Assembly: GCA_024277285.1 (NCBI GenBank)
Contig: JAJRVM010000284.1
Span: forward strand, 1-64,000
Direction: 5' to 3'
Source: Planctomycetota bacterium
GTDB lineage: Bacteria; Planctomycetota; Planctomycetia; Pirellulales; Pirellulaceae
DNA length: 64,000 nt
This document shows, piece by piece, positions 1 to 8,522 of the stretch (the first letter of the stretch is position 1; every line of letters begins with the position of its first letter). Both the position numbers and the translations under genes were made by a program. The notes under the pieces were generated by a model, which saw only the letters and a program-made list of their open reading frames with translations, had not been told where the DNA came from and ran no database searches.

Positions 1-5
1 CCCCC

Positions 6-50
6 CCCCCTTTCCTCCCCGCCGCCTTCGGCGGCGGGGAGGAAAGGGGG
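6..50. repeat. Perfect 21-bp inverted repeat with 3-nt loop
   Basis: Bases 6-26 are exactly complementary to 30-50, leaving a loop of TTC. The stem is pyrimidine-rich on the left arm (C, T only apart from two G) and purine-rich on the right. No T-run follows it, so it is not a textbook Rho-independent terminator; it may still end transcription from a gene to the left of the window or be a dispersed palindromic repeat. Confidence 0.9.
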
Positions 51-97
51 CCGTGGATGTGGGGGGCGATGGGACGTCACGGGTAGCGTACCAATCA

Positions 98-132
98 TCT
101 TCACCCACCGCACAAGGCGGTGGGAGTCGACC
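98..132. repeat. REP-like hairpin, copy 1
   Basis: CCCACCGC (104-111) pairs with GCGGTGGG (117-124) around a 5-base loop. The left flank TCTT and the right flank ending in GTCGA recur around a second hairpin at 39641-39673, so this is one member of a dispersed palindromic element. Confidence 0.6.
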
Positions 133-441
133 GATGGAAAATGAACTCGGGTGCACGTCCCATTTTAGATGGCTAAACCGTTACAAAAACTTCAAGTTCG
201 ACTGACAGAAGACGAAGGGCGAGCTGTTGGTAGTCGACCGGTCGTGCTTCCGGCCGGGGCAAGCCCAGCGGAGCGATTGTTCATCAGCGTCTTTCCGCGT
301 TTATTGGCGGCCGCTTTCTAAATGTGTCAATTGCGTTCTCGTATCCGTGAACGGCTACTCGAATTCTTGGTCGCCGCAAGGGGATCGTTGCGGTTTGCAC
401 TCATGAGCCGTTATTTCATGACACATCCCACGGCCGTTCTG

Positions 442-471
442 TTGCGAATCGGTCTGCAATATCGGTATACT
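442..471 (+). promoter_or_regulatory. Predicted sigma-70-like promoter
   Basis: TTGCGA at 442-447 is followed after 18 bases by TATACT at 466-471. Transcription would start near 478, giving a leader of about 290 bases before the HEAT-repeat gene at 769. It is also possible that it drives a short RNA ending earlier. Confidence 0.5.
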
Positions 472-768
472 AGATCGACAGTGACATTTTGCGATCACGT
501 TTTTTCGTAGATGTCGAATTACCATTGACTTGTGACGAAGGAAGCCCGAATGAAGAATGCTCTTCCATCGGATGACCTGTGCCGTGTTGCGTTCTGAACG
601 GCATTGTTGCTTCGGGTTGCGCCATTCGTTGGTCATTGGGTATTTCGTATTTCGATATTGCTTGGCGGCCGTTGGGCGGCTAAGTGACGCTGTCCAGTTA
701 AAGCTCCTTGTTGCTGCGCAGCTGTTGCCTCCCCACTTCGTTCACGCGTTTCTCTTGAGGGTGTTTCC

Positions 769-1311
769 ATGGCTGAGTTTACTGATAAGAAGAAAGCGGC
801 GTCAGACAGCATCTCAACTGCGACGGTGAACAACGGTGCGTCGAGTGCCGAAGTCGCTCAGTTGGCGGCTGGAATGGCTGGTGGTGATACCGAAACGGCA
901 CGCACGGCGAAACGAGCTTTGTGGAGGATCGTCCGGCATGCCGGTCGGTCTGGCGCTGAGCAAGAGCAACGCGCGTTGGCCGGTCAGTTGGTCGCGTTGC
1001 TGAAACCCGATGTCTCGGCGGTGGTTGGACGCGAAGTGCTCTGGATGCTCTCGGAGATCGGCACGGGAGATACGGTCGAGTCAATTGTCGCGATGCTGAA
1101 GGTCAAAGGTATTCGCGAAGATGCGCGCATGTCGCTCGAACGAATTCCCGGTCCGGAGTCGCTGGCTGCGTTGCGATCGGCCCTGGACAGGGTGCCGGAC
1201 GATTTCAAGATGAACATCGTACAATCGCTACGTGCGCGTGGCGAGAGCATTGCAGGCTTCCCGTGCGAGAAGCTGAAGCCGACCAAACGGACTCGCGTCA
1301 AAGTAGAATAG
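769..1311 (+). CDS. HEAT-repeat protein
   Basis: A 180-residue soluble protein with no signal peptide. Residues about 30-150 form helix pairs typical of PBS-lyase-type HEAT repeats, for example a stretch around VVGREVLWMLSEIGTGD and a following one on VKGIREDARMSLERI. Such repeats make protein-protein contacts; no catalytic motif is visible. The start ATG has GAGGG seven bases upstream. It lies 113 bases ahead of the exported Gfo/Idh/MocA gene on the same strand. In planctomycetes HEAT proteins often sit beside sugar-metabolism oxidoreductases, so a scaffold or regulatory role is possible, but that is inference. The basic C-terminal tail (KPTKRTRVKVE) is not part of the repeat fold. Confidence 0.75.
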   Translation: MAEFTDKKKAASDSISTATVNNGASSAEVAQLAAGMAGGDTETARTAKRALWRIVRHAGRSGAEQEQRALAGQLVALLKPDVSAVVGREVLWMLSEIGTGDTVESIVAMLKVKGIREDARMSLERIPGPESLAALRSALDRVPDDFKMNIVQSLRARGESIAGFPCEKLKPTKRTRVKVE

Positions 1312-1424
1312 CGATAGCGCATGCGCTCGACGCCGCGTTTGCGGAGGTGGTGCTCGGGCGGTAACCAAGAAAACCTGCGGGGTGAGCCCCGTTTCATATT
1401 ACGCATTCACAAGGTATCGGAATC

Positions 1425-2759
1425 ATGTTGAAACAGCGACGAGTTGGTCGGCGTGCATTTCTCGGCACGTCAGGTGCGCTGCTGAGCGCTCCCTATGTCA
1501 TTCCTTCGGGTGTGCTCGCGTCAGCGGGTCAGCCAGGCGCGAATGATCGGATCACCTTAGGGCACATCGGCGTGGGGGGCATGGGCAACGGTCACCTGGG
1601 ACGCGGCCTGGCGTTTCAGAAACTGGGCACAACGCAAGTGGCAGCCGTATGTGATGTTGACGAGAAACGCCTGACGGCAAGTGTGAAGCGTTGCCGAGAC
1701 GCGGGAGTGCGAGTCGATCCTTACGCGGACTATCGCTACGTCCTGGAACGCAAAGATATTGATGCAGTGATCATCGCTACGCCCGACCATTGGCACGCGG
1801 TGCAGACGGTGCACGCATGCGAAATGGGAAAACACGTGTATGTCGAGAAGCCATCGTCGGTCAATATTCGCGAAGGCCAGGCGATGGTCCACGCGGCGCG
1901 TGTGAACGATCGCATGGTGCAAGTCGGCGCGCAGGGCCGCAGTGGTATGCCGGCGTACTATACATGTCGAGCGATTCGCAATGGCTTGATCGGCAAGGTG
2001 AACAAAGTCGACTGCTGGCACTATGCCAATCCGGTGGATGAACACCCGGTTCCTGACAGTGCAGCGCCCGCTGAGCTCGATTGGGACATGTGGCTTGGTC
2101 CGCTTCGCTGGCGTCCTTACAATAAACGCTACTGCCATGGTACGTTTCGTTGGTTGCTGGAGTCGGGGGGCGGCCAGATCCGTGACCGTGGAGCGCATCA
2201 GTTCAGCACGATTCTCTGGTGTATGAACGCTGACCGCCAAGTCTCCTTTACCGTCGAGGCAACCGGAACACCACCAACTAAGGGGTTGTGGGACTGTCCT
2301 GTCGATATGGACGTTACCTACACGTTTCAAGATCCCGACTGGACGCTCATTTGGAGCCAGCCCGGTCGAAAGGCTGGGAAGACCGAATTTGGACAGGTTT
2401 TTTATGGCGACCAGGGCAGCCTACTGCTGGAATGGGAGGGCGCCCGCAAGTGGGCCGAACCGGCAGCGGTCGATTTTCAAGTCCCGCCGGGCGGGATTGA
2501 CCCCTATACGCCCAAGCTGTTCGATGAATTTGGCATGAATCACATGGGCGAATGGCTCAAGGCGATCGGGACCGCGAACCACCTGCCAAACGTCGATATT
2601 GAGATTGCTCACCGTACGGCGACGCTCTGTATTCTGGGTAACTTGGCCTATATCCTGGGTCGAAAGTTACAGTGGGATGGCACCAAGCAGCAGGTCGTTG
2701 GCGACGCGCACGCGAATCGGTTGTTGGGGACACCGCAGCGGCATCCCTACCATCTCTAG
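1425..2759 (+). CDS. TAT-exported Gfo/Idh/MocA family oxidoreductase
   Basis: 444 residues. The N-terminus carries a twin-arginine export signal (RRAFLG at 9-14, then a hydrophobic stretch to about 33), so the enzyme is predicted to be folded with its cofactor and exported. A Rossmann fold starts at residue 46 with GHIGVGGMGNGH, and the family EKP motif places the usual catalytic or binding lysine at 142. H258 lies in an RGAHQFS motif in the substrate domain. Members of this family use NAD(P) to oxidise or reduce sugars, inositols and related compounds; the substrate here cannot be read from sequence. Planctomycete genomes hold dozens of these exported versions. AAGGT lies upstream of the ATG. 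Confidence 0.9.
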   Translation: MLKQRRVGRRAFLGTSGALLSAPYVIPSGVLASAGQPGANDRITLGHIGVGGMGNGHLGRGLAFQKLGTTQVAAVCDVDEKRLTASVKRCRDAGVRVDPYADYRYVLERKDIDAVIIATPDHWHAVQTVHACEMGKHVYVEKPSSVNIREGQAMVHAARVNDRMVQVGAQGRSGMPAYYTCRAIRNGLIGKVNKVDCWHYANPVDEHPVPDSAAPAELDWDMWLGPLRWRPYNKRYCHGTFRWLLESGGGQIRDRGAHQFSTILWCMNADRQVSFTVEATGTPPTKGLWDCPVDMDVTYTFQDPDWTLIWSQPGRKAGKTEFGQVFYGDQGSLLLEWEGARKWAEPAAVDFQVPPGGIDPYTPKLFDEFGMNHMGEWLKAIGTANHLPNVDIEIAHRTATLCILGNLAYILGRKLQWDGTKQQVVGDAHANRLLGTPQRHPYHL

Positions 2760-3143
2760 GCGAATTTGCTGAGAAAACGTCACACAACGGTTGCCCGTGT
2801 AAGTGAAATTCTTGCGATCGACGCTACACTCTGGACAGCAACGTTCCTATGATTCAGGGCGTGCGGGCAACGGTGGGCTGTGCACTGCGTTACTGACGGC
2901 CTGGGAGTGGCGTTGCCGATGGCGTCTGTGGAGGGCCACGAGGGGTGTGTGCTCGTCAGCCAATGTAGATGGGCGTCAAGCTGCTGCTCGGAAAGTAGCG
3001 TTCCAATTGACATCGTGAAACCACCGTAGCGCCGGGGCAGGTACGTTACGGTTGGTTATTTGTGCAGCTCTGAAGCTGTTATCATCACCGATGCGGTCTT
3101 GCCGCGGCGTCGAATGCCGTGAGGGCGACCGCGGAAAGGTGCT
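2760..3143. other. Intergenic, no gene seen
   Basis: 384 bases between the oxidoreductase and the histidine kinase. The overlapping short open frames lack family features and none has a good ribosome binding site. No hairpin with a T-run was seen. A promoter for the kinase is expected here but no convincing -35/-10 pair was found. Confidence 0.5.
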
Positions 3144-5522
3144 ATGGGACTGCCTGCCAAGCCACATTACTGGTCCGATCACTTGGTGCCGATCGCGGTT
3201 GGCGTGGCGGTGTTTGGCAGCTTGTGCGCGGTGCGTGATTACAACTATTACTTGTTCCACAGTCTGGCGGAATTCTTCAGTGTCGCCGTGGCGTGCACCA
3301 TCTTTGCCGTTTTCTGGAACGCCCGCACGTTGGTCAGCAACACATGTTACCTGTGCATCGGTGTTGCCTTTCTGTTTGTCGGGTTTATCGATCTCTTGCA
3401 CACGCTGAGTGTCGGCAAGATGAATCTCTTCGCAGGATACGGCACGAATCTTGGGATTCAGCTCTGGATACTGGCTCGGTATCTCGAAGCCCTGTCATTG
3501 GTAGCTGCTTTAGTCTTCATCAAACGCCGGATCGCTCCCACGACCTTGGTCGCGATCTACGTTGTGATCGTTGCCGTGGCCCTGAGTACGATTTTTTACT
3601 GGCGCGTGTTTCCCGAGTGCTACTATGGCGAGACGGGAGGGCTAACCCGTTTCAAGATCGTTAGCGAATTGGTCATCTGCGTTTTGCTGTTGATTGGTTT
3701 GGGGCTCTTGGCCTGGCGCCGCAACGAATTCGATCGGACCGTTTTTCGGCTGCTGGCGGCCGCAATCATTGTCACGATCGCGTCTGAACTGGTCTTCACG
3801 ATGTACACGAAGATCGACAGCACGCAGAACGTCGTTGGACATTTCCTGAAAATCGTCTCTTTCTACCTCGTTTACCGAGCGTTCGTACGTGTCGGTTTGA
3901 AAGAGCCGTACGCGTTGCTGTTTCGCGACTTGCAGCGGGCGAAGGACGAGGCGGAGGTTGCCAATCAGGCCAAAGGAGATTTTCTGGCTAATATGAGCCA
4001 CGAGATCCGGACGCCGATGAACGCGATTATCGGCATGACCGATCTGGTACTCGACACCGATTTAAATGATGCGCAACGTGATTACCTGCGTATGGTCCGG
4101 GAGTCGGGATACACGTTGATGACATTGCTCAACGACATCCTCGATTTTTCCAAAATCGAGGCGGGTAAGCTGGACATGGAACGCACCCTGTTCAGCTTGC
4201 GCGAGCGTGTTGGCGACACGATGAAGTCACTTGGGATTCGTGCGCAAACCAAGGGACTGGAACTAGCGTGTCACATTCATGCCGCAGTCCCAGATTCTCT
4301 GGTGGGAGACCCGGCACGCTTGGGACAAGTGATCATCAACTTGATCGGCAATGCGACGAAATTCACCCAAGAAGGGGAAGTCGTCTTGGAAGTGCATGTC
4401 GAATCGCAAACCGAGGACTCGGTAATGCTGTCGTTTGAAGTGCGCGACACCGGGATCGGGATCCCGGCTGACAAATTGGACGGCATTTTCGATGCTTTTA
4501 CCCAAGCCGATGAGTCGACAACACGTAAGTATGGCGGCACCGGTCTGGGACTAGCCATTTCGGCACGTATCGTGCAATTGATGGGCGGGCACATCTGGGT
4601 CGATAGCCAAGTGGGAAAGGGAAGCCGGTTTTCGTTCACGGCTCGTTTCGATTTGGCGCGCGTCACGCCACTCAGCGCATCGCAACGTGACTTGCAGGCG
4701 ATTGAAGGATGTCGTGTGCTGGTTGTCGACGACAATGCTACCAATCGGTTTATTCTGGAAGAAATGACCAAGCATTGGGGTATGTTGCCTGTGAGCGCGG
4801 CTACGGCCAAAGCCGCTCTGGATACGCTCCAGCAAGCGCAACGTGAAGGCGTGCCGTTTCAGATCTTGATCTCGGACGTCAATATGCCTGAATTCGATGG
4901 CTGCACATTGTTGCATTGGGTGCGCGATGATCCCGTCTTTGCAAAACTGGCTGTTATTATGCTCACCTCCGGCGCCCGGCCCGGCGACGTGCGACGGTGT
5001 GAACAACTGGGGATTGTGGCGCGGCTGATGAAACCAGTGACACAGTCAGAATTGCTCAATGCCATCGGCATGGCCGTCGGGATTGCACCCGACGCGAAAC
5101 ACGCTGCCGTGTCTGGCGATTCGACGACCGGCGAGGCCTTGCCCTCGTTGCGGATCCTCTTGGCCGAAGATAGCGTGATGAACCAGAAGCTGGCAGTCGG
5201 TTTGCTTGAAAAACATGGCCACACTGTGCAGGTCGCTCAGGATGGTCAGCAAGCTGTCGAACTGTTCGAGAGTGAATCGTTTGACCTGATCCTGATGGAC
5301 GTCGAAATGCCGATCATGGATGGGCTGGCAGCAACCGCTGCAATTCGCCAGTCGGAGAAGGAGGCTGGCGGCCATGTCCCGATCGTCGCGATGACCGCCC
5401 ACGCCATGAAAGGGGACCGCGAACGTTGCCTCGAGGCAGGAATGGATGACTATATTGCCAAACCGATTCGCGTTGATCAGCTATTTGATGTCGTGCGGCG
5501 CGTGCTTGAGTACCATGCGTAA
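3144..5522 (+). CDS. MASE3-type hybrid sensor histidine kinase/response regulator
   Basis: 792 residues. Residues 1 to about 265 form a seven-helix membrane sensor resembling MASE3, with the typical [11 protein letters not shown] segment. A short coiled linker leads to the HisKA domain, with H286 in [14 protein letters not shown] as the phosphorylation site, then an ATPase domain with an N box around NLIGNATKF and a DTGIGIP G1 box. Two receiver domains follow: the first has VLVVDDN and acceptor D578 ([11 protein letters not shown]), the second acceptor D719 ([11 protein letters not shown]). No Hpt domain is present, so phosphate would go to a separate protein. No cognate regulator is adjacent; the stand-alone receiver at 17441 is a distant candidate only. 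GAAAGG precedes the ATG. It converges with the GH51 gene. Confidence 0.93.
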   Translation: MGLPAKPHYWSDHLVPIAVGVAVFGSLCAVRDYNYYLFHSLAEFFSVAVACTIFAVFWNARTLVSNTCYLCIGVAFLFVGFIDLLHTLSVGKMNLFAGYGTNLGIQLWILARYLEALSLVAALVFIKRRIAPTTLVAIYVVIVAVALSTIFYWRVFPECYYGETGGLTRFKIVSELVICVLLLIGLGLLAWRRNEFDRTVFRLLAAAIIVTIASELVFTMYTKIDSTQNVVGHFLKIVSFYLVYRAFVRVGLKEPYALLFRDLQRAKDEAEVANQAKGDFLANMSHEIRTPMNAIIGMTDLVLDTDLNDAQRDYLRMVRESGYTLMTLLNDILDFSKIEAGKLDMERTLFSLRERVGDTMKSLGIRAQTKGLELACHIHAAVPDSLVGDPARLGQVIINLIGNATKFTQEGEVVLEVHVESQTEDSVMLSFEVRDTGIGIPADKLDGIFDAFTQADESTTRKYGGTGLGLAISARIVQLMGGHIWVDSQVGKGSRFSFTARFDLARVTPLSASQRDLQAIEGCRVLVVDDNATNRFILEEMTKHWGMLPVSAATAKAALDTLQQAQREGVPFQILISDVNMPEFDGCTLLHWVRDDPVFAKLAVIMLTSGARPGDVRRCEQLGIVARLMKPVTQSELLNAIGMAVGIAPDAKHAAVSGDSTTGEALPSLRILLAEDSVMNQKLAVGLLEKHGHTVQVAQDGQQAVELFESESFDLILMDVEMPIMDGLAATAAIRQSEKEAGGHVPIVAMTAHAMKGDRERCLEAGMDDYIAKPIRVDQLFDVVRRVLEYHA

Positions 5523-5554
5523 ACGGAGCGGTCTTGTCGCTGGCCAGCCATGGT

Positions 5555-5604
5555 CCCGGCTGGCACATGGCGCCCCGGCTGGCACAAGCCCAGCGGTGGC
5601 TGGG
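5555..5604. terminator. Inverted and direct repeats between convergent genes
   Basis: Between the stops of the kinase and the GH51 gene, a 13-base unit CCCGGCTGGCACA occurs at 5555-5567 and 5574-5586, followed by a hairpin CCCAGC-GGTG-GCTGGG at 5589-5604. There is no T-run, so if it ends transcription it does so as a factor-dependent or bidirectional structure. Confidence 0.4.
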
Positions 5605-5615
5605 AGCGGCACAGG

Positions 5616-8045
5616 TTACGGTCGTTTTGATTTCAGGTCCAGCTTGATCAATGTCACACTGCACGGGGCGACGTCCAGTGTGTCACTGACCTTGGGTAGG
5701 GGACGCTCGATGATTCGCACGCGCGGTTCCTTGCCCGGTTCGTTGTACGCCATCGGATCGGGGCCGGCCAACTCCCACCGAGTGCCGTTGCCTGCCAGTG
5801 CAATGCCTTCGAGTCGCAATGGAAGTTGTAACGCTTGCATCGTCGGGTTGACGATCCCAATCGTGATGGCGCTGCCATCGGCGGTTAATGCCGCCGCAAC
5901 GTCCAAAGGGGACTCCGTTTCGACCTTCACCGGCACGACACCAAATTCGCGGCGGTACAACTGTAGCACTAGCCCCGTCGTGGCGAAGCCAGCCTCCGTT
6001 TTGGTCGTCTTGACGCAGCCGATCACATTGACCGTTTGCGCATAGTTGGCCATGAACATGATGTCGCTCTGCCGAGCGTACTCGTGCAATCCGGCTGCGA
6101 TGCCAAGTGCGTCTTTCAGGTAGTACCTTGTGCCCAGTTCGCCATAGACATGGGGGCCGTACCAATAGTTCCATTCGTCGAGTGCAATGTCGATGTCTTT
6201 GCCCTTGAGCGATTTAAATCGCTCACGATAGGATCGATGCGCGTCGGCCTTGGCGCGAATTGCGTTGGGGATTTGCGCCACATGGGATGCCAGTCCGGGG
6301 CGCTGTTGGCAATAGAAATGTTCGCTAATCAAGTCCATATTGTCTGCACACTGTTGCATCATTCCTTCGCTCCACTTTCCTGTGGCGCCTACTCCGACAA
6401 GTTGGATCGAGCTGTCCTGCTCGCGCATGGCATCGGCGAACAAGTTGTGTTTGGCGATATACTTGTCGAGCGTCATGTGGCCGAGTTGCCAGTTGCCATA
6501 CATTTCGTTGCCAATCCCCCACCATTTCACACGATACGGCTGCGTGTGCCCATTGCGGGCCCTCCACGCGCCCATCGGAGTATCCTGACCGCCGTTGGCA
6601 TATTGCAATTCCTGCACCGCGTTTTCGACTCCTCCGAGCCCGCTGTTGACGGCAATGTAGGGTTCGGTGCCCAGTAGGCGGCAGAACGTCATGAATTCGT
6701 CCAGGCCGAAGTCGTTGTGCTCGACGCCCGTCCATGCCGGGTTCGTGCGAGGGGGCCGCCGATCCCGATCACCAATTCCGTCCTTCCAGTCGTAACCACT
6801 CACGAAATTCCCGCCCGGCCAGCGGTAGACGGGAGCGTCCAACTGGCGTAATACTGCCAACGTGTCAGCGCGCATTCCTTTGATATTGTCGGCCGGCATG
6901 AGCGAAACGGTGCCGACGAGGCATGGTTGCCCCGCCCCGGCGATGGTCAGAGTTGCTTTATCGCTCGATTCGGTCGCAACGAATTCAAACGCGTGCCGAG
7001 TGTACTGTTGAGAGCCACATGTGATCGTGCCGACACCGCGCGTGTGACTCAGCTTCACCGTAACCGTCGTCGTACTGGTTTGAGCCTTGAGCCAGACGTA
7101 ACCGACGTATTTCTTGCCTCGAGCGATGGCGAGATCATGTTGTGCAATGGAGCAGCCAGGTTGAATCAGTGGAGTCTGTTCACCGACAAACGCGTCTTGG
7201 TTCACCATCGTGACGCCACCGGCCTCGCCGCCTATCTGCCAAGGTGATCTCTTCAGGATGGGGAATTCATTCTCACGCTTCGGCGAGTTCGCCGCGTACG
7301 GAGCATACTCGGCCGTGATCGCATGGTAGAACTTGCGGTCTTCAAGCATCTCGGCCCAGATGCCTCCGTAAATGCACCGCCCCAAATGTTCGATAAATTG
7401 GCCGTAGATGTACTTTGAAATCGGCTCGCCTTGCGTGGTAGCGTCGATCTTAATCGCAGGATGCCAATCCTTGGTATCGAGCAACTGCAGTTGCAAATCG
7501 TCGAACCAGGCTTTGCCGGTCGACAGGCCCCAGCCCCCGAATAGGCAGTTGATCTGCAACGCGTCCTCGCCGGCCGTTTCAAATACGACTTCCACTTGGC
7601 TCCAAGTTCGCGTATTGGTGACCGGTGGCGTTGCTACGCCGGGCAGATTGTGGATATTCAACAGTGCCCCGCGTCCGGGCTGTTTTGAAACGGGGTTCAC
7701 GTCTTCCGTCTTAATCCAGCCTGAGAGTCGATAAGTCGAGTGGGGTCGCACGAACGCGATGGTTGACCAACTGAGGTCCGCACCCTCTTTCGACTCGATG
7801 GCCAACGCGTGTTTGTCCGTTCGCCCCGTTGCCGCCACGGACCAGCTTCCTTTGCCTTGCCAGTGACGTTTCTCCCATGCCTGTTTCTCCCAAATCGCGG
7901 GAACGCTCGGTTGGGGTTGATTGCGTGATGCATTGGCAAGCAGATTGTCGCGCGGCGCTGGACTCGCGGCACTGGAGCGGCCTTCAAGTGAGAGCGACAC
8001 GACGGTTATCAACATCATCGTGGTAAGAGCTGAGCGACGCATCAT
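5616..8045 (-). CDS. Secreted GH51 alpha-L-arabinofuranosidase
   Basis: 809 residues with a Sec signal peptide (first about 27 residues). Residues about 30-190 form a jelly-roll carbohydrate-binding domain (TYRLSGWIKTED). The catalytic barrel begins near YIYGQFIEHLG and carries the clan A pair: acid/base E514 in GIGNEMYGNW and nucleophile E624 in ALDEWNYWY. A C-terminal beta domain follows. GH51 enzymes release terminal arabinofuranose from arabinan, arabinoxylan or arabinogalactan. Export suggests action on polymer or oligomers in the periplasm or outside. The ATG has AGGAG six bases upstream. No sugar transporter or other hydrolase is adjacent, so it is not in a polysaccharide utilisation cluster in the usual sense. 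Confidence 0.93.
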   Translation of the reverse strand: MMRRSALTTMMLITVVSLSLEGRSSAASPAPRDNLLANASRNQPQPSVPAIWEKQAWEKRHWQGKGSWSVAATGRTDKHALAIESKEGADLSWSTIAFVRPHSTYRLSGWIKTEDVNPVSKQPGRGALLNIHNLPGVATPPVTNTRTWSQVEVVFETAGEDALQINCLFGGWGLSTGKAWFDDLQLQLLDTKDWHPAIKIDATTQGEPISKYIYGQFIEHLGRCIYGGIWAEMLEDRKFYHAITAEYAPYAANSPKRENEFPILKRSPWQIGGEAGGVTMVNQDAFVGEQTPLIQPGCSIAQHDLAIARGKKYVGYVWLKAQTSTTTVTVKLSHTRGVGTITCGSQQYTRHAFEFVATESSDKATLTIAGAGQPCLVGTVSLMPADNIKGMRADTLAVLRQLDAPVYRWPGGNFVSGYDWKDGIGDRDRRPPRTNPAWTGVEHNDFGLDEFMTFCRLLGTEPYIAVNSGLGGVENAVQELQYANGGQDTPMGAWRARNGHTQPYRVKWWGIGNEMYGNWQLGHMTLDKYIAKHNLFADAMREQDSSIQLVGVGATGKWSEGMMQQCADNMDLISEHFYCQQRPGLASHVAQIPNAIRAKADAHRSYRERFKSLKGKDIDIALDEWNYWYGPHVYGELGTRYYLKDALGIAAGLHEYARQSDIMFMANYAQTVNVIGCVKTTKTEAGFATTGLVLQLYRREFGVVPVKVETESPLDVAAALTADGSAITIGIVNPTMQALQLPLRLEGIALAGNGTRWELAGPDPMAYNEPGKEPRVRIIERPLPKVSDTLDVAPCSVTLIKLDLKSKRP

Positions 8046-8522
8046 TGCTTCTCCTGTCAGGTCAGTTATCTGGGGATGACCGCATGGTCAATCCCAGCGG
8101 AACCTCCAGTGATCTTGGAATCTGTCACAAATTCACCTGCGGACACGGCGCACACAGAACCATTTTACGAGCCAAGTGAGGTAGGGTGACAGACTCCCAG
8201 TTTCGCTCAGCGCCCGGTGTCGTGCAACTACCCGTGGGGAATGCTGCATCGAACACGCTTTGCAATTCGGCTCGCATTGGGTTAAACGGAAGGTAACCGA
8301 ATGTCTGTTCTGCCGAGTGACGCGGTCGAATTAGGATTGAGAGAAACGGCAAAGAGTCATACCAGCAAGCCATCGTTGATCGGCTGGAGTCGCATCGAAA
8401 GGGAGTGTCGTTGCTGTCATGCGTGCGTCATTCGTACCTTGCCGGGATGCTCGCCCCTCGTATCACTGGTATACTTGTGGCACACTGATTGATTGCATTC
8501 TTGTGAAGGGATTGGATGTACG
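8046..8522. other. Divergent intergenic region
   Basis: 477 bases between the divergent GH51 and S46 genes. It should hold promoters for both; only an extended -10 for the S46 gene was found. Short open frames here (for example on the minus strand at 8125-8373) show no family features. Confidence 0.5.
8467..8475 (+). promoter_or_regulatory. Extended -10 promoter element
   Basis: TGG followed by TATACT (8470-8475) makes an extended -10 element about 47 bases before the ATG at 8523. No good -35 box is found at 17-18 bases, which is common for extended -10 promoters. Confidence 0.45.

Larger units (their letters stand above)
1..768. other. Intergenic region with hairpins and a promoter
   Basis: No convincing gene is seen; the short open frames here have no family features and overlap on both strands. 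The stretch holds a perfect 21-bp hairpin (6-50), a second hairpin (104-124), one copy of a dispersed 14-base motif (345-358) and a good sigma-70-like promoter (442-471). It leads into the HEAT-repeat gene at 769. Confidence 0.6.
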
